Shown here: piece after piece, positions 43,729 to 53,600 of the stretch
Layout: each line of letters starts with the position of its first letter
How positions within the stretch are numbered: position 1 is the stretch's first letter
Assembly: GCF_001562255.1 (NCBI RefSeq)
Contig: NZ_CP014301.1
Location: forward strand, 1,984,001 to 2,048,000
Source of the DNA: Bosea sp. PAMC 26642
Lineage (GTDB): Bacteria > Pseudomonadota > Alphaproteobacteria > Rhizobiales > Beijerinckiaceae
Length of the DNA: 64,000 nt
Direction of reading: 5' to 3'
The notes under the pieces: generated by a model
Told to the model about the DNA's origin: nothing
Databases searched by the model: none
The model's input: only the letters and a program-made list of their open reading frames with translations
Made by a program: the position numbers and the translations under genes

Positions 43729-43757
43729 GAAAACCCCGCGTCGGGAGGACGCGGGGC
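43729..43757 (-). terminator. Intrinsic terminator downstream of flgH
   Basis: Stem CCCCGCGTC (43734-43742) with GACGCGGGG (43748-43756). On the minus strand the stem is followed by TTTTCGTTTTG. It lies about 150 bases after the flgH stop and ends the flgF-G-A-H operon; the stretch 43758-43908 between holds no recognised gene. Confidence 0.85.
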
Positions 43758-43908
43758 TTCGGGCCGCCAGCTTGTGTGCTTGGGGAGCGTGGCGGGCGGC
43801 CGGGGTGGTGGCGGCTCGGGAGAACCGCCGGCCGGCTGGAGCGGAGACAGGGGGAGCGTTCCGCTCCGGCCGGGTGAGCCGGAGACTGTCTGGGGCCGTT
43901 GCGTCGCC

Positions 43909-44661
43909 TCAGAACGGCAGCAGGATGTCCATCACCTGCTGGCCGTAGCGTGGCTGCTGGACGTCGGTGATCTGGCCGCGGCCGCCATAGGCGATGCGGG
44001 CCTGGGCGATCTTGCTCGAATCGACGGTGTTGTCGGATTCGATGTCCTCGGGCCGGATCACGCCGGCCACGATCAGCTCGCGCACCTCGAAATTGACCCG
44101 GATCTCCTGCTTGCCCTCGATCACGAGATTGCCGTTGGGCAGGGTCTGCGTCACCACGGCGGCGACGTTCGTCGTCAGCTGCTCGGCCCGGCGCACCGAG
44201 CCCGAGCCCTCATGCGTCCCCTCTGAATCGAGCTTGAGCAGGGAGCCGGCCTTGGCGCCGTTGGGCAGGACGTTGTCGAGCTTGTTCTCGAAGCCGAGGA
44301 AGTTCTCTGCGCCCACGTCCTCGCCGCTCTTGCGGCTGCGCTTGGTGGTGTTGTCGAGCTGCGCCCGGTCGGTGACCTTGACCTTGACGGTGACGAGGTC
44401 GCCGACGAGCCTGGCGCGCTGGTCCTTGAAGAAGGCGCGCGAGCCCGTCCGCCAGAGCGAGTTGGGCGCGAAGGAGGCGTGCTCCATCGCCGGCATCGGC
44501 ATCTGGACGGGCTTGTAGCCCTTGCTCGCGGTCGGATCCTCGATCGGCGAGAGCGCCGGCTGCGCGCCGACATTGGCGAGACGGTCGGCCGCGCCGCAGG
44601 CGCCGAGCGCGACTGTGACGGCGAGCACGCCGGAGAGCTTGAGAAGGGTTCTGGAGGTCAT
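43909..44661 (-). CDS. flgH: Flagellar L-ring protein FlgH
   Basis: A 250-residue outer-membrane lipoprotein forming the L ring around the flagellar rod. The lipobox LGAC places the lipidated Cys at position 22. PNSLWRTGSRAFFKDQRARL is the typical FlgH N-terminal block, followed by GDLVTVKVKVTD, and the C-terminus YGGRGQITDVQQPRYGQQVM is family-standard. It is the last gene of flgF-flgG-flgA-flgH, starting 23 bases after the flgA stop. No flgI (P-ring) gene is present in the window. Confidence 0.96.
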   Translation of the reverse strand: MTSRTLLKLSGVLAVTVALGACGAADRLANVGAQPALSPIEDPTASKGYKPVQMPMPAMEHASFAPNSLWRTGSRAFFKDQRARLVGDLVTVKVKVTDRAQLDNTTKRSRKSGEDVGAENFLGFENKLDNVLPNGAKAGSLLKLDSEGTHEGSGSVRRAEQLTTNVAAVVTQTLPNGNLVIEGKQEIRVNFEVRELIVAGVIRPEDIESDNTVDSSKIAQARIAYGGRGQITDVQQPRYGQQVMDILLPF

Positions 44662-44684
44662 GACTGGCGTCCTGATCTGGAGAA

Positions 44685-45752
44685 TTACTGAGCGCTGGCG
44701 ATGCGGCCGGACGGCGATGCCTGGACGGAAACCCGCCCGGGACCGCTGACCGTGCCCTGCAGCACGCGCTTGGATTGCGGATTGGAGACGGAGACGACGT
44801 CGCCCATGGCGCCGGCCTCGCTGGAGCGGCCGCGCATGCTGATCAGCAGGCCGGGCGTCTCGTAGACGATGGTGACGATGTCGCCCTTGCCGACGATCTC
44901 CTCGCGCTGGACGTCGCCATTGCGCAGCGGCATCCCGGCCATCAGCGCCCGGCGCGCGACCTTGTCGATCGCGCCGCGCGCATCGGCGATGAGCTCGCCC
45001 GCCTGCCCGTCGCGCGCCCGCCGCTCGATCACGATATCGGCCTTCGTCAGGGTCTCGCCGCGCGCGATGGCGCGCCTGGGCACGACGACATCGACGGTCT
45101 CGACGAGTTGTCCGGCGATCCGCACAGGCTTCAGCCGCATCGCGGCGCTGCCCGGCACGGCGAGCCTCGCCTGCAGCCGGCGCGTGCGCGCATCATAGGT
45201 CAGGTCGAGGATGGCGATCTCGCCGGTTAGGTCGGGCTCGACCGCGATCGCCGGCGCACCGCCGTCGATCGCCAGCGCAAAGGCGCGCCCGTCGACGCCG
45301 AAGCGCTCGGTCAGCCCGGTCTTCACGGCCGCCTCAATGTCGGAGGCCATGATCTTGCGCGCCGCCCGCGTCACCACGACCTGGGCATGGCCCTGGCTGT
45401 CGAGGTCGGCGATATCGCCGATGACGCCGCTGGCGCGGGCCGCCTCCTGGATGCGCGCGACCTGGATCGTTCCAGTCTCGCCGAGCGCAGGCGCCCGGAA
45501 GGCCGGCGTCACCGCCATCGCCGCCGACAGGCCGCCGATGAGATCGCCGAAGGTGACGAGATCGCGATGCAGCGTCAGCTCCGGGCGCAGATAGAGCCGG
45601 TGCGGAACTGGCGCGGCGGCAGTCGCCGCCTGCTCGGGCGTCAGCGCCGCAGTTGCGACGGGCGCGGGCCGTGGCGAGGCGGCCATGACGGGGCCGCTCA
45701 GCGTGGCGGCACCGAGGACGAGAGCGATCGTGCGGGTGAAGGCGCGGGTCAT
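44685..45752 (-). CDS. flgA: Flagellar P-ring assembly chaperone FlgA
   Basis: A 355-residue periplasmic protein with signal peptide (ALVLGAATLSGPVMAASP). The SAF domain is in the C-terminal half (VVPRRAIARGETLTKADIVI, then ARRALMAGMPLRNGDVQREE), followed by GDIVTIVYETPGLLISMRGR and VSVSNPQSKRVLQGTVSGPG, the FlgA C-terminal signature. It is longer than enteric FlgA because of an added N-terminal domain, as in other alphaproteobacteria. It starts 17 bases after flgG. Confidence 0.94.
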   Translation of the reverse strand: MTRAFTRTIALVLGAATLSGPVMAASPRPAPVATAALTPEQAATAAAPVPHRLYLRPELTLHRDLVTFGDLIGGLSAAMAVTPAFRAPALGETGTIQVARIQEAARASGVIGDIADLDSQGHAQVVVTRAARKIMASDIEAAVKTGLTERFGVDGRAFALAIDGGAPAIAVEPDLTGEIAILDLTYDARTRRLQARLAVPGSAAMRLKPVRIAGQLVETVDVVVPRRAIARGETLTKADIVIERRARDGQAGELIADARGAIDKVARRALMAGMPLRNGDVQREEIVGKGDIVTIVYETPGLLISMRGRSSEAGAMGDVVSVSNPQSKRVLQGTVSGPGRVSVQASPSGRIASAQ

Positions 45753-45769
45753 GGCGTTGGTCCTCAGCT

Positions 45770-46561
45770 TCAGCCGCGGAACATCTGGGTCGTCGCCGAC
45801 ATCATCTGGTCGGCGGCGGTGATGACCTTGGAGTTCATCTCATAGGCGCGCTGCGCCGCGATCAGCGAGGTCAGCTCGGTGACGGCCTGGACGTTGCCTT
45901 CTTCGAGGTAGTTCTGCTGCAGCGTGCCGAAACCCTCGCCGCCGCCGAAGCCGTCGATCGCCTGGCCGGAGGCGGCCGTCTCGACGAACAGGTTGTCGCC
46001 GATCGATTCCAGCCCGACCTTGTTGATGAAGCGGGCGAGCTGGATCTGGCCGAGCTGCTGTGGCGCGGTCTGGCCCGGGACCGTGACCTCGACAGTGCCC
46101 AGCGCATTGATGCTGACGCCGGTCGCGTTGTTGGGAATCGTGATCCCCGGCTCGACCTGATAGCCGTCGCGCGTGACGAGCTGCCCTTGCGAATCGAGAT
46201 CGAACGAGCCGTCGCGCGAATAGGCGGTGCGCCCGTCGGGCATCCGGATCCGGAACAGGCCCTCGCCCCGGATGGCGACGTCGTACTGCTTTTCGGTCGG
46301 CGTGATGTTGCCCTGGGTCATGACGCGGCCGGTCGAGACCGTCTTGACGCCGCCGCCGATGAAGGTTCCCGCAGGCACCTGCGTATTCTGGTCGGAGGTC
46401 GCGCTGCCGGCGCGGCGGAAGTTCTCGTAGAGAAGATCCTGGAAATGCGCGCGCTGGCGCTTGTAGCCGGTGGTGCGCACGTTGGCGATATTGTTGGAGA
46501 TGACCTGGACGTTGAGTTCCTGGGCCATCATGCCGGTGGCGGCTGTCTGCAGAGCGCGCAT
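45770..46561 (-). CDS. flgG: Flagellar distal rod protein FlgG
   Basis: A 263-residue rod protein. The N-terminal helix MRALQTAATGMMAQELNVQV leads into the rod signature SNNIANVRTTGYKRQRAHFQ; the FlgG-specific segment LLYENFRRAGSATSDQNTQV follows. The C-terminus is LTSLIAAQRAYEMNSKVITA followed by ADQMMSATTQMFRG. It is exported by the flagellar type III apparatus without a cleaved signal. It starts 20 bases after the flgF stop. Confidence 0.97.
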   Translation of the reverse strand: MRALQTAATGMMAQELNVQVISNNIANVRTTGYKRQRAHFQDLLYENFRRAGSATSDQNTQVPAGTFIGGGVKTVSTGRVMTQGNITPTEKQYDVAIRGEGLFRIRMPDGRTAYSRDGSFDLDSQGQLVTRDGYQVEPGITIPNNATGVSINALGTVEVTVPGQTAPQQLGQIQLARFINKVGLESIGDNLFVETAASGQAIDGFGGGEGFGTLQQNYLEEGNVQAVTELTSLIAAQRAYEMNSKVITAADQMMSATTQMFRG

Positions 46562-46581
46562 GGTGGTGGCTCCTTTCCGGG

Positions 46582-47325
46582 TCAGGCTTGTTGGTCGGCC
46601 AGGCGCGTGATCGCCCGGCTGCGCAGTTCATCGGCTTTCGAGATCATGTTCGCGATGCCCTGATAGGAGCGCTGGACCTCCATCAGCCGGGTCATCTCGA
46701 TCACCGCCTTGACGTTGGAGCTCTCGATCGCGCCGGGCTCGACGCGGGCCAGAGGCCCCGCCGGCAATGCGGCACTAGGCGACGAGAACAGGTTGTTGCC
46801 GTCGCTGACCAGGGCCCTGGGATTGTCGAAGCGGACCTGACGCAGCTTGCCGCGCACACCCTGGTCGCTGGAGACCGAGCCGTCCGCAGCGATTTTGGCA
46901 TCGGTCTCGCCGGGGCCGAACAGGATCGGGCCGCCCTCGCCCAGAACCGGCATGCCGGTCTGCGTCACGAGCTGGCCCTGGGCGTTCACCGCCAGCGAAC
47001 CGGCGCGGGTGTAGCGCTCGCCATTGGGCGTCTGCACCACGAGATAGTTGTCGCCGCGCAGCGCCACGTCCAGCGGGTTTCCGGTGCGCTCCAGCGCACC
47101 CTGCGTCAGATCGATCGGCGTGCCCTTGTCGATGACGTAGGACAGCTTGCGGTCGCGCGGCTGGAAGCTGTCGGCGCTCGCCTTCGGCGAGATGAACTCC
47201 TCGAAGCGCGCCGAACGCGCCTTGAAGCCGTTCGTGCCGGTGTTGGCGACGTTGTTGGCGATGACATCAAGCTCGCGCGCCAGAGCCATCTGACGCGACA
47301 GGCCGACGAGAAGCGCGTTCTCCAC
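46582..47325 (-). CDS. flgF: Flagellar proximal rod protein FlgF
   Basis: A 247-residue rod protein beginning (M)ENALLVGLSRQMALARELD with the rod motif ANNVANTGTNGFKARSARFE, and ending MEVQRSYQGIANMISKADEL. The start is taken as GTG at 47325, because GGGAGAT lies about 8 bases upstream and the family begins there; the longer frame from 47379 adds an Arg-rich stretch. It heads the minus-strand operon flgF-G-A-H, divergent from fliL; the 281-base gap carries a CtrA-type box. Confidence 0.95.
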   Translation of the reverse strand: MENALLVGLSRQMALARELDVIANNVANTGTNGFKARSARFEEFISPKASADSFQPRDRKLSYVIDKGTPIDLTQGALERTGNPLDVALRGDNYLVVQTPNGERYTRAGSLAVNAQGQLVTQTGMPVLGEGGPILFGPGETDAKIAADGSVSSDQGVRGKLRQVRFDNPRALVSDGNNLFSSPSAALPAGPLARVEPGAIESSNVKAVIEMTRLMEVQRSYQGIANMISKADELRSRAITRLADQQA

Positions 47326-47529
47326 GGCAGATCTCCCGAATTCGTCCCGCGACCGCCTCGACGCTCCCCAGCGCAGCAATCACGGACCAACAATCGCAAG
47401 CCATGTGCCATCGTAGTTAACCTCTGCTATATCTTTGATTTTATACATGAAAAGGAGGATTTTAGCCTTGCCGCCCACCCGGCAGATGCGGGTCGTCAGG
47501 CAGAAACGACCCGGCAAGAACTGCCGCCT

Positions 47530-47545
47530 TTAACGAGGCGTTAAC
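47530..47545. promoter_or_regulatory. CtrA-type binding site between flgF and fliL
   Basis: TTAACGAGGCGTTAAC fits the TTAA-N7-TTAA(C) site of the CtrA response regulator exactly. It lies 62 bases before fliL and about 205 bases from flgF in the divergent gap. A further GTTAACC half site lies near 47414-47421, nearer flgF. Confidence 0.7.
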
Positions 47546-47606
47546 CGTAACTGCGCAGGGTACCCGGACGGGGTCGCGCGCTGCCAGAAGGCACCCCCGA
47601 GGCGGG

Positions 47607-48122
47607 ATGACCATGGCCAAGAAGCCGAAGAAGAGCGAAGACGAGGCCGAGGGCGGCGAAGAGGCCCCCAAGGGCGGCAAGAAGAAGCTGATCATGATCG
47701 GCGGCGGCGTCGCCCTGCTCGCGGTGCTCGGCGGCGGCTGGTTCTTCTTTTTCAAGAAGCCCTCGGCGGAACAGCTCGCCGCGATCGAGGCGGCCAAGAA
47801 CGTCAAGAAGCCCGTCGCCTTCGTCGAGATGAAGGACATGATGATCGGCATCTCGTCGGGCGGCCAGCAGGACCGCCAACCGATCATGAAGATCAAGGTG
47901 GTGCTCGAGATCGCCGACGCGAAAGTCTCCGACGAAATAAAGCCGCTTCTGCCGCGCGTCGAGGACGCCTTCCAGGTCTTCATGCGCGAGCTGCGCCCCT
48001 CGGACCTCGAAGGCTCGGCCGGCATGTACCGGCTGAAGGAGGAGCTGCTGCGCCGCGTCAACGTCACGGTCTATCCGGCCAAGATCGACGCCGTGCTGTT
48101 CAAGGAACTGCTGGTCCAGTGA
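47607..48122 (+). CDS. fliL: Flagellar basal-body-associated protein FliL
   Basis: A 171-residue single-span inner-membrane protein that stabilises the stator. A charged cytoplasmic N-terminus (AKKPKKSEDEAEGGEEAPKG) precedes the helix LIMIGGGVALLAVLGGGWFF, and the periplasmic stomatin-like domain includes VKKPVAFVEMKDMMIGISSG and ends AVLFKELLVQ. ATGs at 47607 and 47613 are both possible. The first gene of fliL-fliM-DUF6468-motE. Confidence 0.94.
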   Translation: MTMAKKPKKSEDEAEGGEEAPKGGKKKLIMIGGGVALLAVLGGGWFFFFKKPSAEQLAAIEAAKNVKKPVAFVEMKDMMIGISSGGQQDRQPIMKIKVVLEIADAKVSDEIKPLLPRVEDAFQVFMRELRPSDLEGSAGMYRLKEELLRRVNVTVYPAKIDAVLFKELLVQ

Positions 48123-48168
48123 GCGGGCTCCCCCGCCGCGAAAGACCGGCCCAAGCGATGGCAGACGC

Positions 48169-49302
48169 ATGAGCAATGACGATCTCAACCGCGCAGGCGG
48201 CGCGCCCAAGGACGAGCCGCTGACCCCGGAGGGGATGGCGGCCGAATGGGCGACCATGCCCGATACGATGGAGGATGACGGCGAGCCGGAAGGCGGTACC
48301 GACCGCCTGATGTCGCAAGAAGAAATCGACACGATGCTCGGTTTCTCCGCCGGCGACGACAGGGATGCCCGCAACGGCATCCAGGCGATCGTCGATTCAG
48401 GCTCGGTCTCCTACGAACGCCTGCCGATGCTCGAGATCATCTTCGAGCGACTGGTGCGCCTGCTCTCCACCAGCCTGCGCAACTTCTTCACCGACAATGT
48501 CGAGGTCTCGCTTGAGAGCATCCGCTCGGTGCGCTTCGGCGACTACATCAACTCGATCTCGCTGCCCTCGATGCTCTCCGTCTTCAAGGCGGAAGAATGG
48601 GACAATTTCGGCCTGATCACGATCGACTCGTCGCTGATCTATTCGGTCCTCGACACGATGTTCGGCGGCAAGCGCGGCCAGCCCGCGCCGCGCATCGACG
48701 GCCGTCCCTTCACCTCGATCGAGATCAACATGCTCAAGCGCGTCATCGCGCTGATCCTGAGCGACGCCGAGGCCGCCTTCCATCCGCTCTCGCCGGTGAG
48801 GTTCACGGTCGACAGAATCGAGTCCAATCCGCGCTTCGTCTCGATCTCGCGGCCGGCCAATGCCGCCATCCGCGTCGAACTGCGCTTCGACATGGAGGGG
48901 CGCGGCGGCTCGCTGCACATGCTCCTCCCCTATGCGACGATCGAGCCGATCCGTGAATTGCTGCTCGAAAGCTTCATGGGCGAGAAGCTCGGCCGCGATC
49001 CGATCTGGGAGAACCATCTCGCGACCGAAGTCTGGCAGACCGACGTCGCGGTCAAATGCGTGCTGCACGAGACCCAGATGCCGCTCAAGCGCGTCATGAA
49101 GCTCGAGATCGGCGACACGCTGATGTTCGATTCGCGCCCTGATTCAGTCGTCTCGCTGCGCTGCGGCGACTTCATGGTCAGCGAAGGCCGGATAGGCCGG
49201 GTCGACGACAAGATCGCCGTTCAGGTCGTCAGCCCGCTGCGCCGCTCCAAGACCACCATCGCCGTCTTCGATACCGCCACGCCCCATGGTCTACCCTCCT
49301 GA
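48169..49302 (+). CDS. fliM: Flagellar motor switch protein FliM
   Basis: A 377-residue C-ring protein that binds CheY-P and sets rotation direction. The CheY-binding motif MSQEEIDTMLGF is near residue 45, preceded by an unusually long acidic N-terminal tail. The middle domain has RLLSTSLRNFFTDNVEVSLE and FTSIEINMLKRVIALILSDA, the C-terminal SpoA domain GDTLMFDSRPDSVVSLRCGD. It follows fliL by 46 bases. FliN and FliG are not in the window. Confidence 0.96.
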   Translation: MSNDDLNRAGGAPKDEPLTPEGMAAEWATMPDTMEDDGEPEGGTDRLMSQEEIDTMLGFSAGDDRDARNGIQAIVDSGSVSYERLPMLEIIFERLVRLLSTSLRNFFTDNVEVSLESIRSVRFGDYINSISLPSMLSVFKAEEWDNFGLITIDSSLIYSVLDTMFGGKRGQPAPRIDGRPFTSIEINMLKRVIALILSDAEAAFHPLSPVRFTVDRIESNPRFVSISRPANAAIRVELRFDMEGRGGSLHMLLPYATIEPIRELLLESFMGEKLGRDPIWENHLATEVWQTDVAVKCVLHETQMPLKRVMKLEIGDTLMFDSRPDSVVSLRCGDFMVSEGRIGRVDDKIAVQVVSPLRRSKTTIAVFDTATPHGLPS

Positions 49303-49321
49303 TGCACAAGGCTGCCGACGC

Positions 49322-49783
49322 ATGACCATCACCCTCATCGCCGATGCCCTGGTCGCGAGCCTGCTCGTCGCGACGATCATCACCTGCTACATCCTCGCCA
49401 AGCGGATCGAGCGGCTGAAATCGGATGAATCCTCGATGCGCCAGACCATCGGCGCGCTGATCACCGCCACCGACACCGCCGAACGCGCCATCGCCGGCCT
49501 GAAGCTGACGCTGGGCGACTGCGACCGCACGCTCGCCGAGCGGCTGCGCACCGCCGAGCGCTACGCGGCCGATCTCGCAGCTCAGGTCGAGGCCGGCCAG
49601 AGCGTGATGGAGCGCATCACCCAGATCGTCAGCGCCGCCACGCTCGTGACGCAGAAGCCGGCGCAGGAAGCCGCCAAGGTCTCGACCGAGCCGACCCCGA
49701 TCTCGCGCATGACCAGCGCCGCGCAGTCGGCCGCCGCGATCCGCGCCCGCGCCGCCCGCCGCCTGGAGGAGCAGGCTGCGTGA
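49322..49783 (+). CDS. DUF6468 flagellar-cluster protein
   Basis: A 153-residue protein with an N-terminal membrane helix (LIADALVASLLVATIITCYI), then a long coiled-coil (AERAIAGLKLTLGDCDRTLA, RYAADLAAQVEAGQSVMERI) and an Ala/Arg-rich tail. It matches the small gene kept between fliM and motE in many Hyphomicrobiales (DUF6468 from memory). The ATG at 49322 begins the helix; the frame extends to 49286 inside fliM. Its stop overlaps the motE GTG by four bases. The function is unknown, motor-associated by context. Confidence 0.8.
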   Translation: MTITLIADALVASLLVATIITCYILAKRIERLKSDESSMRQTIGALITATDTAERAIAGLKLTLGDCDRTLAERLRTAERYAADLAAQVEAGQSVMERITQIVSAATLVTQKPAQEAAKVSTEPTPISRMTSAAQSAAAIRARAARRLEEQAA

Positions 49784-50616
49784 TCGAACGGCCCCGCCTC
49801 ATCCCGGCTGTGATCCTCGGCGCCATGAGCCTCCTGGCGCTGAAGCTGCTCGCCTGGACGTCGGAGCCCTATCCCGGCAGAATTCCTGCCAGCGGCCCTG
49901 TTCTGGCCGCACGCGCCGCGCCGGCACCGCAGCCGGAAAAATGGGCTTTCGCCAAGGTCATCGCACGCGCCCACGCCCCGGACACCTTTATGGATCCGGA
50001 GACCACGGGATCCAATCCCGCCCCCGAACCCAAGAAGGAACACGAGAAGGGGGAAGCAGAGGCCAAGGCCGAAGCGGCTCGCGCCGCCAACCCGCTGAAC
50101 AAGGCCGGCGTCATCAACGGCACGGCCGCGCCGGTCTCGCCGGGCGAACGCGCGGTGCTCGAACGCCTCGGCGAGCGGCGCGACGAGATCGACGCCAGGA
50201 TGCGCGAACTCGAGATGCGCGAACGCCTGCTCGACAGTGCGGAGAAGAAGCTCGACGGTCGCGTCGGCGACCTGAAAGCGCTGGAGGAGAAGGTCGAGGG
50301 TCCCAAGGCCCGCGGCAACGAGGACGAGACCAAGGCCGTCAAGAATCTGGTCATCATGTATGAAGCGATGAAGCCCAAGGAGGCCGCGCGCGTCTTCGAC
50401 CGGCTCGGGCTCGATGTCCTGGTGCCGGTCGTACAGCAGATGAACCCGCGCAAGATGTCCGAGGTGCTGGCGGCGATGTCGCCCGAACGCGCCGAGAAGC
50501 TGACCGTCGCGCTGGCCACGACCGCGCGCGGTCCCGGCATCGAGCGCGCAGCCGCCGACCTCGCCCCTCTCGGCGGCAACGAACTTCAGGCGATCACGCC
50601 CTCCCCGCGCCGTTGA
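49780..50616 (+). CDS. motE: MotE-like flagellar motor protein
   Basis: A 278-residue protein with an N-terminal signal or anchor (LIPAVILGAMSLLALKLLAW), a charged linker, a coiled coil (RDEIDARMRELEMRERLLDS), and a C-terminal MgtE-N-like domain (VIMYEAMKPKEAARVFDRLG and MNPRKMSEVLAAMSPERAEK). This matches MotE of rhizobia, a periplasmic chaperone for the motor protein MotC. It begins with GTG overlapping the previous stop. No motC was seen in the window, so a rhizobial-type partner would have to lie elsewhere. Confidence 0.85.
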   Translation: MIERPRLIPAVILGAMSLLALKLLAWTSEPYPGRIPASGPVLAARAAPAPQPEKWAFAKVIARAHAPDTFMDPETTGSNPAPEPKKEHEKGEAEAKAEAARAANPLNKAGVINGTAAPVSPGERAVLERLGERRDEIDARMRELEMRERLLDSAEKKLDGRVGDLKALEEKVEGPKARGNEDETKAVKNLVIMYEAMKPKEAARVFDRLGLDVLVPVVQQMNPRKMSEVLAAMSPERAEKLTVALATTARGPGIERAAADLAPLGGNELQAITPSPRR

Positions 50617-50641
50617 GCCGCCCCCGCCGGTCGAACCACCC

Positions 50642-50656
50642 TTAACCCGGCATTAT
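50642..50656. promoter_or_regulatory. CtrA-like near-match upstream of the TPR gene
   Basis: TTAACCCGGCATTAT fits TTAA-N7-TTAA with one change (TTAT). It lies 41 bases before the start of the 1158-residue gene. Confidence 0.4.
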
Positions 50657-50696
50657 CCTTGCCCCGCTAGCGTACCCATGGCGGGAGCGACCGTAA

Positions 50697-53600
50697 GTGC
50701 TCGCCGTCGTCGTCGCGTCGCGTGAGTGTCTCGGTTTGCGTATCCCGCGTTCCCTAGCCGTCGGTATCGGAATGGCCGCGCTCTGCGTCGCCGCCGGGCT
50801 CGGCGACGCCTGGGCGGCAAGCGCCATGCTTCGCGGCGAGACGATGCCGGCCGGCTTCGGCCGTCTCGCGCTGAGTTTCGACGAGGCGACGCCGATGCGG
50901 ATCCGCGTCTCCAATGGCATCCTGGTCGTCGCCTTCGGCGCGCCGGTCACGCTCGATGTCGGCAAGATCGCCCGCGATCTGCCCGACTACATCTCGGTCG
51001 CCCGTGTCGATCCCGATGGCCGCGGTATGCGCTTCGCCCTGTCGCGGCCCTACCGCGCCAATCTGATCGAAGCCGGCGACAAGGCCTTCATCGACCTTCT
51101 GCCAGAAAGCTGGACCGGCCTGCTGCCCGGCCCCCCGCCGGAGGTGATCACTGCGCTCGCCGAGCGGCTCCGCGTTGCGGAACTGCGCGCCCGCGATGCC
51201 GACCGCAGGCCGCAGGCTCCGCTCCCGCCTCTGACGCTGCGTTCGGCCAAACTGCCGACGCTGGAGCGCCTGATCTTCCAGACGCCGGCCGATACGACCG
51301 TTAAGCCCGAGCTGGCCGACGGCACCCTCAAGCTGACCTTCGACCGGCCGCTTCCGGTCGAGACGGGTTCGATCCGCCCGTCGCTGCCCGACGGCGTTCG
51401 CCTCGTCGCGCAGGATACGACTGCCGATACGACGCAGCTGACCCTGTCCGTGCCCAAGGACTGGCTGGTCCGGAGCTTCCGCGAAGACGACGGCCTGATC
51501 GTCGATCTGCTGCGTCCCATCAAACCGGCGGCCGTCACCATCACCAGCCTCCAGAACCCGCCTGGCGAAGGCCCCAGGCCCGCGAGCGCGGAAGCGGCGA
51601 GGCCGGCCGGCGCCCCCGAGAGGGCGGCGTCCGCCGACAAGCCGATCGTCGCCCTGGCCGTATCGACGCCGTCAGCCCCACCGCCGCCGGTGATCGACCC
51701 GACGCCGCAGACCGTGAAGATCCAGGCAGTTGCCGGCGCGCAGGGCAGCCGCCTCGATTTCCGCTTTCCGAGACCGACAGGCGCCGCGGCCTTCGTCGAT
51801 GCCGGCCTCGTAACCCTTGTCTTCGACACCCGCGACACCATCGATCCGGCCAGCTTCAAGGGCCTGCTGCCGCAACTCGTCGAGCACGCCACCGTGACCC
51901 GCGAAGCCAAGGTCACGCTGGTCAGGCTGCGGCTCGCGACCCAGCAGCTGGTGCAACTGGTCGATGACGGCCCGACATGGTCGCTGGCGCTGGGCGAACA
52001 GGCGCGCAAGCCCGCCGAGCCGATGGCGCCGAGGCGCACCATGGACGACGGCGGCCAGACCGTCGTCGCCGTACCGCTGCCGGGAATGACCGGCGTCCAT
52101 TGGCTCGAGGCCGGACCGAGCGGACTGCCCATGGCGGTGGCGACGGCGTTCGGGCCGACGCGGGCGATGACGAAGCCGTTCCAGTTCGTCGAGTTCGGCC
52201 TGATCCAGACCGCGCACGGCCTCGCCGTCACCCCGCGCGCCGACGACATCGTCGTTCGGGCCGGCACCAATCAGGCGTTGATCGGGCGTTCCGGCGGGTT
52301 GACCGTGACGCCCGATCTCGTCGCCAAGGTCGAGGAAGACGGCGACAAGCCGGCCGAGAAGCTCCCGCCGCTTCTCGATGTCGATCTCTGGGCAAAACTG
52401 CGCGAGGGGCCGGTGCGTGAAGGCGCGCGCGCCTTGCTGCGCGACGTCGCCGACGCCTCGCGCGGCCGTAAATCCGAAGCTCGGCTCGCTCTGGCGCGCT
52501 TTTACGCCGCCAACGGCATGATGCCCGAGGCTGCCGGCCCGCTGGCGGTTTTGATGGCCGAGGACCCGGCCATGCGCGGTCATCGCGAGGCCCTGTTCCT
52601 GAAAGGCGCGATCGCGGCCCGGATGCACCGCGACCAGGAAGCGATCGCCGGTTTCAACGCCGCCCCGATCAAGGACGATCCCGAGACCGGCTTGTGGCGC
52701 GCGGTGGTCGATCAGCGGCTCGGACGGGCGGCGGCCGCCATGCTCGGCTTCCGCCGGGCCGAGCCGATCCTCGACCGCTATCCCAGGGACATCCAGTCGC
52801 GCTTCCGGGTCGCGATGGCGCGTGCCGCGCTCGCCACGCAGGACATGACCGTCGCGGTAAAGCAGATCGAGATGCTGGGCGAACTGCCTGCCGGCAGCGT
52901 CGATGCCGACGAGCTCGCCCTGCTGCGCGCCATGCTCGACGATGCCAGCGGCCGGCCGGAGGCGGCGATGAACGGCTACAAGCCGCTCTTCGACGTGAAG
53001 AACCGGCCCGTCGCCGCCGAAGCGCAGCTGCGCGCAGTCAGGATGGCACAAGCCGAGAAGCGCCAGGACCTTTCGCCGGAGGAGCAGATAGCGCGGCTGG
53101 AGACCGTTTCGGTCATCTGGCGCGGCGGCGATCTCGAAATCGAGGCGCTGTCGGAGCTGTCGCGTCTTTATGCCGACAATCAGCGCTGGCGCGACGCCTT
53201 CACGATCGCAAGGCGCGCCAACGAGAACTATCCCGACAATCCGCTGACCCGGCGGATGCATGACGAGACCGCGCAGCGCTTCGCCGAGCTGTTCAGCGGT
53301 CGCGGCAGCGAGCAATTGCCGCGGGTCGAGGCGCTGGCGCTGTTCTACGACTTCAAGGAATTCCTGCCGGTCGGGCGGCGTGGTGACGAGATCACCCGCC
53401 TGCTCGCAGACCGGCTGGTCGAGCTCGACCTGCTCGACCAGGCAAGCGAAATCCTGCGCTACCAGATGGACCGGCGCCTGAGCGGGGCCGCACGCTCGAC
53501 GGTCGCCGCACGGCTGGCGATGATCGCCCTGATGAACGGCAAGCCGGCCGAGGCCCTGCGCGCGCTCGTCTCGACCAGGCTCGTCGAACTGCCCGGCGAC